Origin: JBBTXL01 sp038062295
GTDB taxonomy: Bacteria > Patescibacteriota > Minisyncoccia > GWC2-36-17 > WO2-46-25
Reading direction: 5' to 3'
DNA: 5,852 nt
Assembly (NCBI GenBank): GCA_038062295.1
Contig: JBBTXL010000062.1
Coordinates: forward strand, 1 to 5,852
Shown here piece after piece: positions 1-5,673 of the stretch. A program made the position numbers and the translations under genes. How positions within the stretch are numbered: position 1 is the stretch's first letter; each line of letters opens with the position of its first letter. The notes under the pieces were generated by a model, which saw only the letters and a program-made list of their open reading frames with translations, did no database searches and was not told where the DNA came from.

Positions 1-1
1 C

Positions 2-2212
2 TCCGTGATAGAAAAGATGGGGTTTTCCTCATACTTTCTCATCGTCCAGGACTTCGTGAATTGGGCAAAAGAGCACGGCATTGTTGTCGGCCCCGGCAGA
101 GGGTCGGCAGCGGGCTCCATTGTTTCGTATATTTTAGGCATCACCAATGTTGACCCCATGAAATACGACCTGTTGTTCGAGCGGTTTTTGAACCCCGAAC
201 GCGTAAGCATGCCCGATATTGATATGGACTTTGCCGACACCGGCCGCGACCGCGTCCTTGAATATGTTATTGCCAAATACGGTGCGGACCATGTTGCGCA
301 GATCATCACCTTTGGAACGATGGCGGCACGCGCCGCGGTGCGCGACACCGGCCGCGCGCTCGGTGTGGCATACGACTTCTGCGACAGAGTGGCGCGGCTG
401 ATCCCCTTCGGCTCAACGCTGGACGCCGCGCTTGCCGAAGTGCAGGAATTGAAAGCCCTGTACGAGAGCGACACCAACGCGAAAACACTCATAGATACGG
501 CAAAAAAGCTGGAAGGGGTCGCGCGACATGCCTCAACGCACGCCTGCGGCGTAGTGTTCTCCCGCGACCCGCTGAACGAAACCGTGCCGCTCCAATACGC
601 CACGCGCGCACAGGATGAAGCCGGGAACGAGACCGTCGGCGCAAAACAGATCGTCACGCAATATGAAATGCACGCCATTGAAGACCTTGGTCTTTTGAAG
701 ATGGACTTTTTGGGCCTCAAAAACCTTTCCATCATTGAGAACGCCAACCGGCTCATCAAGGAAAAACACGGGCGTGACGTGAATATGGACAAGATCCCGC
801 TGGACGACGCAAAAACATTCAAGCTGTTTCAAGAGGCGCGCACGACGGGCGTGTTCCAGTTCGAATCCGCCGGCATGAAACGCTACATGAAGGAACTCAA
901 ACCAACCGTCTTTGAAGACATCGTTGCACTGGTTGCCCTGTTTCGCCCGGGCCCGATGGAACTTATCCCCGAGTTTATCGCTCGCAAACACGGTAAAAAC
1001 CCCATCACCTACCTGCATCCGACCATGGAGAAAGTCCTTAAAAAAACGTACGGCATCATCGTCTATCAGGAACAGGTCATGGACATGGCAACGGAATTTG
1101 CGGGACTCACCAAGGGAGAAGGGTATCTTCTTATTAAAGCGGTCGGCAAGAAAATAAAATCACTGCTGGACGAACAGAAAGAAAAATTCATCGGCGGATG
1201 TCTCAAGAACAACATTCCCGACGCCATCGCCCACAAGATCTGGGAGCTTATTGAACCGTTCGCGCGCTATGGGTTCAACAAATCGCATTCGGTCGGCTAC
1301 GCGCTTATCGGGTACCAGACCGCATTTCTCAAGGCACACTTCCCCGCACAGTTCATGGCGGCGCTCATGACATCGGACTTTGGCGACATTGAGCGCGTCG
1401 CGTTTTTGGTGGAAGAGGCAAAAGATATGGGTATTAAAACATCGCCGCCAAGCATCAACAAAAGCGCTGCGATGTTTGCCGTTATTTCGGACAGCGAAAT
1501 CCGCTTTGGCCTTGCCGCGGTTAAAAACGTCGGTGAAGCCATCGTGGAAGCAATTATCACCGCGCGGGGCACTACGCCGTTTGTTTCTGTGGAAGACCTC
1601 ATTAACCGCGTCAAACACAAGGACCTCAACAAAAAGTCACTGGAATCACTCATTAAATGCGGCGCACTGGACGAGCTTGACGAACGGGCAACGCTCCTTG
1701 AAAACTTAGATGCGCTTCTGGAGTATGCGCGCGCAGGGCAAAAAAGTGCGGCGAGCAACCAGATCGGTCTGTTCGAGACGAGCGGCATAACGGCGGGCAC
1801 CCTGCATCTTGCCCCGGCAGAACCAGCATCGTCGCGCCAAAAACTTGCATGGGAAAAAGAACTCCTGGGGCTGTACGTGTCGGATCACCCGCTTGCCGAA
1901 CACAAAACAGCGCTTGAAAAACATACGATACCGATACGAAATATCACCGACAACATCATCGGTAAAACAGTGCGCCTGGGCGGTATGGTTTCGGGCATTA
2001 AAAAAATAGTCGCCAAGAACGGTGCGCCCATGGCATTCGCAAATCTCCAGGATTTTACCGGCAAGATAGAACTGGTGATATTCCCCGACACGCTTGAAAA
2101 AACACGCGAGTTGTGGCAAGAAGACACGCCGCTCATCATCTCCGGCAAGGTAGACCAGCGCAACGGTGACTACAAGCTCATCGTGAACGCCGCAAAAAAA
2201 ATAGGAAAATAA
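2..2212 (+). CDS. dnaE: DNA polymerase III alpha subunit, 5'-truncated by the window edge
   Basis: This is the replicative polymerase catalytic subunit of the cytosolic replisome. The frame is open from base 2, so the real start, the PHP domain and the first part of the polymerase core lie upstream. Residues below are counted from the GTG at 5. PGRGS is at 30-34. The palm signature PDIDMDF is at 70-76; its second and third aspartates (73, 75) match the E. coli catalytic pair D401/D403. MDFLGL carries the third catalytic Asp at 234. FRPGPM, YQEQVMDMA and YGFNKSHS are also present. The usual LRRAMGKK finger motif reads LLIKAVGKK at 375-383. A clamp-binding pentapeptide QIGLF is at 586-590, followed by an OB fold at about 653-735. 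The protein ends there, without the roughly 80-residue C-terminal domain that E. coli DnaE uses to bind tau. The TAA stop touches the terminator that follows. Identity is near certain; the missing C-terminus is seen directly. Confidence 0.97.
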   Translation, partial: SVIEKMGFSSYFLIVQDFVNWAKEHGIVVGPGRGSAAGSIVSYILGITNVDPMKYDLLFERFLNPERVSMPDIDMDFADTGRDRVLEYVIAKYGADHVAQIITFGTMAARAAVRDTGRALGVAYDFCDRVARLIPFGSTLDAALAEVQELKALYESDTNAKTLIDTAKKLEGVARHASTHACGVVFSRDPLNETVPLQYATRAQDEAGNETVGAKQIVTQYEMHAIEDLGLLKMDFLGLKNLSIIENANRLIKEKHGRDVNMDKIPLDDAKTFKLFQEARTTGVFQFESAGMKRYMKELKPTVFEDIVALVALFRPGPMELIPEFIARKHGKNPITYLHPTMEKVLKKTYGIIVYQEQVMDMATEFAGLTKGEGYLLIKAVGKKIKSLLDEQKEKFIGGCLKNNIPDAIAHKIWELIEPFARYGFNKSHSVGYALIGYQTAFLKAHFPAQFMAALMTSDFGDIERVAFLVEEAKDMGIKTSPPSINKSAAMFAVISDSEIRFGLAAVKNVGEAIVEAIITARGTTPFVSVEDLINRVKHKDLNKKSLESLIKCGALDELDERATLLENLDALLEYARAGQKSAASNQIGLFETSGITAGTLHLAPAEPASSRQKLAWEKELLGLYVSDHPLAEHKTALEKHTIPIRNITDNIIGKTVRLGGMVSGIKKIVAKNGAPMAFANLQDFTGKIELVIFPDTLEKTRELWQEDTPLIISGKVDQRNGDYKLIVNAAKKIGK

Positions 2213-2215
2213 AAA

Positions 2216-2257
2216 CCCCGCTTCGCATTGTTACATTGTGTAACACGCAAAGCGGGG
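2216..2257. terminator. Bidirectional Rho-independent terminator between dnaE and the minus-strand unit
   Basis: CCCCGCTT (2216-2223) pairs with AAGCGGGG (2250-2257). Inner pairs GC/GC and TTAC/GTAA (2231-2234 with 2240-2243) close an ATTGT loop. On the minus strand the hairpin is followed by TTTTTATTTT (from 2215 down), a strong U-tract. On the plus strand it is followed by the weaker CTTGTTTA. It starts 3 nt after the dnaE stop and lies 5 nt beyond the stop of the convergent gene at 2263, so it can serve both transcripts. Confidence 0.87.
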
Positions 2258-2262
2258 CTTGT

Positions 2263-2685
2263 TTATCCTGCCGCCTTTTGGACAACCTCCAAAGGCTTTT
2301 CAGACCGCATCCGCATATGCTGCTCCGGCCCAAGAGCTTTGTGGTAGCTCCCGAAGATCCGATGCTCTTCTTCACCCGCAACACATACGGGGTTAAAGCA
2401 GCCGAACTCCCGTTCGATCACGGTGGTATCATCCTGAACAGCCCGCCGCGCGCGCTCTTTTTTCCGCCTCTCAATGAGTTGATACAGCGACGCACCGCAC
2501 TCAGTACACACGAGAGCATCGTGTCGAACATACAACCTGCCATTCCTCTTTGCTTCGTTATCACGGGGCATGTGCCATGGCATGATAACCTTTTTCAAGC
2601 ACACATAAACCAAGCCAATAAGAATCAACCCCGCAAAAATACCAACAATGACAATCTGCCATACCGGTACAACCGTCCCCGCCAT
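2263..2685 (-). CDS. Small single-pass membrane protein with two cysteine pairs, function unknown
   Basis: A 140-residue protein that I do not recognise. Residues about 8-30 form one hydrophobic segment rich in Ile, Val, Leu and Gly, followed by Lys-Lys, so an N-out/C-in single-pass membrane protein is likely. The soluble part has CTEC (C60, C63) and CFNPVC (C96, C101), separated by a highly charged Arg/Lys/Glu stretch (72-81). This spacing is compatible with a zinc-ribbon-like four-Cys site, but that is inference. The ATG at 2685 has a purine-rich AAAAAGGGGG ending 6 nt before it. It begins 15 nt after the DUF218 gene stops, on the same strand, so the two are probably cotranscribed. It ends next to a strong terminator. 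Reality of the gene is supported by its start signal, operon position and terminator; the function is open. Confidence 0.72.
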   Translation of the reverse strand: MAGTVVPVWQIVIVGIFAGLILIGLVYVCLKKVIMPWHMPRDNEAKRNGRLYVRHDALVCTECGASLYQLIERRKKERARRAVQDDTTVIEREFGCFNPVCVAGEEEHRIFGSYHKALGPEQHMRMRSEKPLEVVQKAAG

Positions 2686-2700
2686 AACGCACCCCCTTTT

Positions 2701-3231
2701 TCACGATTTGCTGATGATGGTGAGTCGCCGGTTCGTTTCCCACCGTGCGACAGCTGGAACATACAGTCCCACAACACTGATGGGTGTAGCAATAACGGTT
2801 TGTTTCAGCTTTTCCTTTGTCCCGCCGAAAATAGGATACCCGTATACCATGGGGAGATACCCCAAAATGGCATAAGAGAGCGCCATTACTTTCACACGAT
2901 GGGCCTCATTGCAAAAAATGGTCAGCCCCGCATCTTCCATTTTTTGTTCGGCGAGAATACGGCGGATGTTCCTGATGTTTTCCGTCGTCGACCACGATTT
3001 CTCCTCTCGAATGATAGGAATGCGTATCCGTTTTTCGAGATACTCACCCATCATCTGTGCTTCACTGGTTCCGGGGACTGTTCTTGGATTCGTGAACCCT
3101 CCGGAACAAATGATAATTTCGGGATGAAGCGTGACCGCCGACTGATACGCAACGGTCGCCAGATAGGATTCCATCTTTTTATGGAGATGACACCCATACC
3201 CCAAAACCGCAACAACATTTTTCTTTTCCAC
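2701..3231 (-). CDS. DUF218 / YdcF-SanA-like family protein
   Basis: A 176-residue protein that fits the DUF218 fold (ElyC/SanA/YdcF group). The sequence shows VAVLGYG at 7-13 in place of the usual VVLGxG strand-loop, ICSGG at 41-45, the SEAQ segment at 56-59, EEKSWSTTEN at 76-85 (family pattern: acidic residue, then Ser/Thr-x-x-Thr-x-Glu-Asn), and NEAHRVK at 107-113, matching the His-x-x-Arg segment. No signal peptide or membrane span is visible, so it resembles cytosolic YdcF more than membrane-anchored SanA. The biochemical role of the family is poorly defined; nucleotide or SAM-type ligand binding and envelope-related roles have been proposed for members. The start is GTG at 3231, preceded by GGAGAGAGGGGGAG; no in-frame ATG lies nearby upstream. 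It is the first gene of a minus-strand pair with its own promoter at 3309-3337. Confidence 0.87.
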   Translation of the reverse strand: MEKKNVVAVLGYGCHLHKKMESYLATVAYQSAVTLHPEIIICSGGFTNPRTVPGTSEAQMMGEYLEKRIRIPIIREEKSWSTTENIRNIRRILAEQKMEDAGLTIFCNEAHRVKVMALSYAILGYLPMVYGYPIFGGTKEKLKQTVIATPISVVGLYVPAVARWETNRRLTIISKS

Positions 3232-3308
3232 CGCTCCCCCTCTCTCCGAATGTTCTGCCGGAATATTCAGTTGACAATGAACCGCTCCTTTTCCGAACCG
3301 ATTACTTT

Positions 3309-3337
3309 CTTTTACACCATAAACTACATAATGTCAA
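3309..3337 (-). promoter_or_regulatory. Sigma70-type promoter for the DUF218 unit
   Basis: On the minus strand a perfect TTGACA (-35, 3337-3332) is followed after 17 bp by TAAAAG (-10, 3314-3309, 4 of 6 consensus). The predicted start is near 3302, giving a leader of about 70 nt before the GTG. It lies back to back with the plus-strand promoter of the GIY-YIG/thrS unit. Confidence 0.6.
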
Positions 3338-3340
3338 GAG

Positions 3341-3369
3341 TTTTCCGAAATGCTGATTCCTGCTACAAT
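3341..3369 (+). promoter_or_regulatory. Extended -10 promoter upstream of the GIY-YIG cassette and thrS
   Basis: TGCTACAAT at 3361-3369 is an extended -10 element (TG-n-TACAAT, 5 of 6 in the hexamer). The best -35 at 17 bp spacing is TTTTCC (3341-3346), only 3 of 6, which is tolerable with an extended -10. The expected start is about 3376-3377, exactly where the left inverted repeat begins. It is the only plus-strand promoter I can see for both the GIY-YIG gene and thrS. Confidence 0.6.
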
Positions 3370-3375
3370 AACTCG

Positions 3376-3399
3376 CATGCCCCGCCCTTGAGAATGCTT
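3376..3399. repeat. Left arm of the 24-bp inverted repeat
   Basis: Reads CATGCCCCGCCCTTG and continues into GAATGCTT. It is the reverse complement of 3656-3679 at 23 of 24 positions; the exception is A3391 opposite C3664. The predicted transcription start falls on its first bases, and it covers the upstream alternative ATG (3394) of the GIY-YIG gene. Confidence 0.93.
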
Positions 3400-3402
3400 G
3401 GT

Positions 3403-3657
3403 ATGTTCTATGTTTACATTTTAAAGAGTGCAGAGGATAGAAAGTTATACATCGGCAGCACGAATGATTTACGGAAGCGACTCAGAGAACATATCAAGAA
3501 TAAAAGTTTCTCAACGCGATCGCGGGGTAAACTCGAGTTGGTATACTATGAGGCATATCGAGATGAACGTGGTGCCCGCCAGCGAGAGAAAATGATTAAA
3601 CATTTTGGGAGTGCCTATAGTAAATTGAAGCGTCGATTGCGTTTCAGCTTGCAGTAA
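3403..3657 (+). CDS. GIY-YIG nuclease family protein (small, stand-alone domain)
   Basis: An 84-residue single-domain GIY-YIG nuclease, expected to nick or cut DNA with a divalent metal ion. It begins MFYVYILKS, the usual start of the small bacterial family. YVY (3-5) stands for the GIY element and YIG is at 16-18. The conserved Arg is R24 (LRKRLREH, with H30), and Glu62 in ARQREKMIK is the metal-ligand Glu (compare I-TevI R27 and E75). The C-terminus is very basic (KLKRRLR). I chose ATG 3403 over the in-frame ATG 3394 because homologues start at M-F/Y-Y-V-Y and because a GAG at 3390-3392 is better spaced from 3403; neither start has a strong Shine-Dalgarno. The TAA stop lies inside the right inverted repeat, 19 nt before the thrS AUG. 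It is probably cotranscribed with thrS. Its biological target is unknown. Confidence 0.9.
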   Translation: MFYVYILKSAEDRKLYIGSTNDLRKRLREHIKNKSFSTRSRGKLELVYYEAYRDERGARQREKMIKHFGSAYSKLKRRLRFSLQ

Positions 3658-3679
3658 GCATTCCCAAGGGCGGGGCATG
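3656..3679. repeat. Right arm of the 24-bp inverted repeat, overlapping the thrS start codon
   Basis: Complement of 3376-3399 with one mismatch (C3664). It contains the last two bases of the GIY-YIG stop codon at its inner edge and the complete thrS ATG (3677-3679) at its outer edge. A G·U pair could extend the RNA stem on each side (3375 with 3680, 3400 with 3655). Confidence 0.93.
3666..3679 (+). promoter_or_regulatory. thrS ribosome binding site, embedded in the right repeat
   Basis: AAGGG (3666-3670) lies 6 nt before the thrS ATG, and GGGG at 3672-3675 is closer in. Both the Shine-Dalgarno and the AUG are complementary to the left arm, so in the RNA they could be hidden in a 24-bp stem unless ribosomes finishing the GIY-YIG ORF (stop at 3655-3657) open it. 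No other in-frame start exists between the preceding in-frame TGA (3626-3628) and 3677. Confidence 0.55.
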
Positions 3680-5464
3680 TCAGACGAACAGTTACACAAA
3701 ATCCGGCACTCCCTGGCGCATCTTCTTGCATCGGTTGTCATGCAACAAGACCCGGATGCAAAACTTGGCGTAGGGCCCGTCATTGAGAACGGGTTTTATT
3801 ACGACATTCAAACGACAAAGCCAATTTCCGACAATCAGCTTCTGGCACTTGAAAACAAGATTCGCGCGCTGATCAAAAAAAATCTTCCCTTCGAGCAAAA
3901 AACGATATCGGTCGGCGAGGCGAGAAAAACCTTTGCCGGGCAACCGTTCAAGTTGGAACTTATCTCGGACATTGAACAGAAGGGCACAACATCGGTCGAC
4001 GAAAGTTTGAAGCAAAGCGGGAAAGACACCGTGTCCGTCTATACCACGGGCAACTTTGCCGATCTGTGCCAAGGACCGCACGTGAAAAGTACGAAAGAAA
4101 TTCCAGCCGACGCGTTCAAGCTTACGAAGCTTGCGGGCGCGTACTGGAGAGGCAGCGAGAAAAACCCGATGCTCACCCGCGTATACGGCGTGGCATTTCA
4201 CACTAAAAAAGAGCTTGATGAATATGTAAAACTCCAGGAAGAGCTGGAAAAAAGAGATCACCGAAAGCTGGGGAGCCAGCTGGGCTTGTTTACTTTTTCG
4301 CCACTGGTTGGAGCCGGCTTGCCTCTATTCACTCCCAAAGGGACACTGCTACGCAATCTCATCGCGGACAAAATCCAACATCTGCAGGAGCCGTACGGGT
4401 TTCAAAGGGTGTGGATTCCCCACATCGCAAAGCGGGAACTGTATGAAACCTCCGGCCACTGGGAAAAGTTCAGAGAAGACCTCTTCCACGTAAAGGGTAA
4501 AGCGAGCGCCGAGTTCGTCATGAAACCGATGAACTGCCCTCACCACACCCAGATTTACGCAAGCGTTCCCAGAAGCTATCGGGATCTGCCCGTACGCTAC
4601 GCGGAAGTCACCACCAACTACCGCGACGAACAGCCGGGTGAACTGCTCGGGTTGTCTCGGGTCCGCAGCTTGACCCAGGACGACGGACACATCTTCTGCA
4701 CGCCGGAACAGGTGGGCAAAGAAATTTCCAATATCGTAAAAGTTATCAGGCAATTTTACACACTGCTGCGCCTGTTCGGCAAAAACGATTACTGGGTTTC
4801 CCTCTCGGTTAGAGACGGTAAAACGCCCGAAAAATATATCGGCGATCCGGCACAATGGGAACACGCGGAGCAAGCGCTCGAGAAAGCCGCCAAAGCAGAG
4901 AAACTGGCGTATAAAAGAGTGGAGGGCGAGGCGGCGTTTTACGGGCCGAAGCTGGATTTCATGTTTAAAGACGCGGTGGGCAGAGAGTGGCAGCTTGCCA
5001 CCATCCAGCTTGACTTTGCCATGCCGGAGCGGTTCGGATTGACCTATAAAGACAGCAGCAACACCGACCGGACGCCGGTCATGATCCACCGTGCCGTCGC
5101 GGGATCGCTGGAACGGTTCTTATCCGTACTGATCGAGCATTTTGCCGGCGCGTTCCCCCTGTGGCTTGCGCCGGTACAAATTATTGTTATGTCCATCGGC
5201 AAAGGACATAAAAAATATGCGAAAGAAGTGTACAAAACTTTAAAAGCAGAGGGGCTGCGCGTGGAACTGCGCGATGACGACGAAACCATCGGTAAGAAGA
5301 TCCGCGCGGGAGAACAGCAGAAAATTCCCTATATGCTCATCGTCGGCGACAAAGAGGTAAAATCAAAATCCGTCGCCGTGCGCACGAAGGGAAAGGACAA
5401 GGGCGCGGTAAAACTCAAAAAACTCCTTGCGCAGTTGAAAAAAGAAGTGGAAAAGAAAAAGTAA
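3677..5464 (+). CDS. thrS: Threonyl-tRNA synthetase lacking the TGS domain
   Basis: A class II aminoacyl-tRNA synthetase that charges tRNA-Thr with threonine in the cytoplasm, as a homodimer in known members. At 595 residues it is shorter than E. coli ThrRS (642), and the difference is the absent N-terminal TGS domain: it starts directly at the editing domain. That domain has HSLAH (H11, H15) and CQGPH (C131, H135), the His/Cys set used to hydrolyse Ser-tRNA-Thr. The catalytic core has the zinc ligands C287 (MNCPHH), H338 (DDGHIFC) and H471 (MIHRAVAGSLERF, motif 3), with E. coli-like spacing (C334, H385, H511). Motif 2 has R316 and E318 (YRDEQPGELLGLSRVR). The anticodon-binding domain runs from about 490 (LAPVQIIVM) to VGDKEV and VAVRTKGKDKG and ends in a Lys-rich tail. 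All key residues are intact, so the enzyme should be active and edit-competent. The start is fixed by the upstream in-frame stop and the lack of other start codons. Confidence 0.97.
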   Translation: MSDEQLHKIRHSLAHLLASVVMQQDPDAKLGVGPVIENGFYYDIQTTKPISDNQLLALENKIRALIKKNLPFEQKTISVGEARKTFAGQPFKLELISDIEQKGTTSVDESLKQSGKDTVSVYTTGNFADLCQGPHVKSTKEIPADAFKLTKLAGAYWRGSEKNPMLTRVYGVAFHTKKELDEYVKLQEELEKRDHRKLGSQLGLFTFSPLVGAGLPLFTPKGTLLRNLIADKIQHLQEPYGFQRVWIPHIAKRELYETSGHWEKFREDLFHVKGKASAEFVMKPMNCPHHTQIYASVPRSYRDLPVRYAEVTTNYRDEQPGELLGLSRVRSLTQDDGHIFCTPEQVGKEISNIVKVIRQFYTLLRLFGKNDYWVSLSVRDGKTPEKYIGDPAQWEHAEQALEKAAKAEKLAYKRVEGEAAFYGPKLDFMFKDAVGREWQLATIQLDFAMPERFGLTYKDSSNTDRTPVMIHRAVAGSLERFLSVLIEHFAGAFPLWLAPVQIIVMSIGKGHKKYAKEVYKTLKAEGLRVELRDDDETIGKKIRAGEQQKIPYMLIVGDKEVKSKSVAVRTKGKDKGAVKLKKLLAQLKKEVEKKK

Positions 5465-5581
5465 AAGGCCACCCGTATAACGAATGGCCTTTTGCTTTTT
5501 GCTTTGATGAAAAGATCAATGAGTGCGGCCGCCAAGCACAATTGCCCGACGGTCGGAAGAAAGGAAGAACAACCATGGACA
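5455..5581 (-). ncRNA. Candidate small RNA, about 125 nt, from promoter 5588-5616 to the thrS terminator
   Basis: A near-consensus minus-strand promoter predicts a start near 5581, and the next structure able to stop the RNA is the 5493-5463 hairpin with its U-tract. Between them no ORF has a Shine-Dalgarno; the ATG-initiated frame from about 5575 reads through the terminator into thrS antisense. A small hairpin TTGAT/ATCAA with loop CTTTTC lies shortly before the terminator. The 3' end would overlap the last codons of thrS in antisense. I recognise no known RNA family. The support is promoter plus terminator only. Confidence 0.35.
5463..5493. terminator. Bidirectional Rho-independent terminator after thrS
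   Basis: AAAAGGCCA (5463-5471) pairs with TGGCCTTTT (5485-5493), a 9-bp stem that includes the last two bases of the thrS TAA; CGT/ACG adds inner pairs. Plus strand: the stem ends TTTT, then GCTTTTTGC. Minus strand: the stem ends TTTT, then ACTTTTTCTTTT (from 5462 down), an even richer U-tract. It can therefore also end a minus-strand transcript coming from the 5588-5616 promoter. Confidence 0.9.
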
Positions 5582-5587
5582 ATATCC

Positions 5588-5616
5588 AGTATAGAAAAGG
5601 GAAGAATTTTTGTCAA
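5588..5616 (-). promoter_or_regulatory. Near-consensus sigma70-type promoter (minus strand)
   Basis: On the minus strand TTGACA (5616-5611) is separated by exactly 17 bp from TATACT (5593-5588), 11 of 12 consensus positions. It points toward the thrS 3' end, with no recognisable protein gene in front of it. Confidence 0.65.
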
Positions 5617-5636
5617 CAATCCTTGCTTGTAAATTG

Positions 5637-5673
5637 AAAAGCCGCGGAAGGGTTTACCTTGCGCGCGGCTTTT
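5637..5673. terminator. Strong symmetrical hairpin, likely terminator
   Basis: AAAAGCCGCG (5637-5646) pairs perfectly with CGCGGCTTTT (5664-5673), and AAGG/CCTT (5648-5651 with 5657-5660) continues the stem. Each strand ends the stem with TTTT. It would end the minus-strand transcript from 5797-5824 just before the next minus promoter at 5616. The short U-tract makes its efficiency uncertain. Confidence 0.6.

Larger units (their letters stand above)
3376..3679 (+). mobile_element. Candidate GIY-YIG cassette bounded by 24-bp inverted repeats
   Basis: A 304-bp unit: inverted repeat arms at 3376-3399 and 3656-3679 enclose one GIY-YIG nuclease ORF. By hand count the ORF is about 42% GC, lower than dnaE and thrS appear to be. 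The outermost four bases of both arms are CATG, which could be a duplicated palindromic target. No transposase is present. The layout recalls homing-endonuclease or REP-type domesticated elements, but mobility is inferred from structure only. The alternative is a fixed regulatory hairpin around a resident gene. Confidence 0.5.

Noticed and set aside
533..1618. Several 150-170 codon minus-strand frames inside dnaE, and a 246-codon one inside thrS
   Set aside because: They are antisense to conserved catalytic regions, lack start signals and resemble no family; they arise from the codon composition of the true genes.
3271..3276. Plus-strand TTGACA in the divergent intergenic region
   Set aside because: No -10-like hexamer occurs 15-19 bp downstream (the 17-bp position reads CGAACC).
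2236..3402. Long plus-strand reading frame (473 codons) fused in frame to the GIY-YIG domain
   Set aside because: Its first 390 codons are antisense to the DUF218 and four-cysteine genes, show no protein family features, and begin inside the dnaE terminator. Only the GIY-YIG part is real.
5329..5619. Minus-strand 96-codon frame with hydrophobic stretches overlapping the thrS end
   Set aside because: It passes through the bidirectional thrS terminator and is antisense to the conserved ThrRS C-terminus. Its nominal start overlaps the -35 of the minus promoter, so it could not be made from that promoter.
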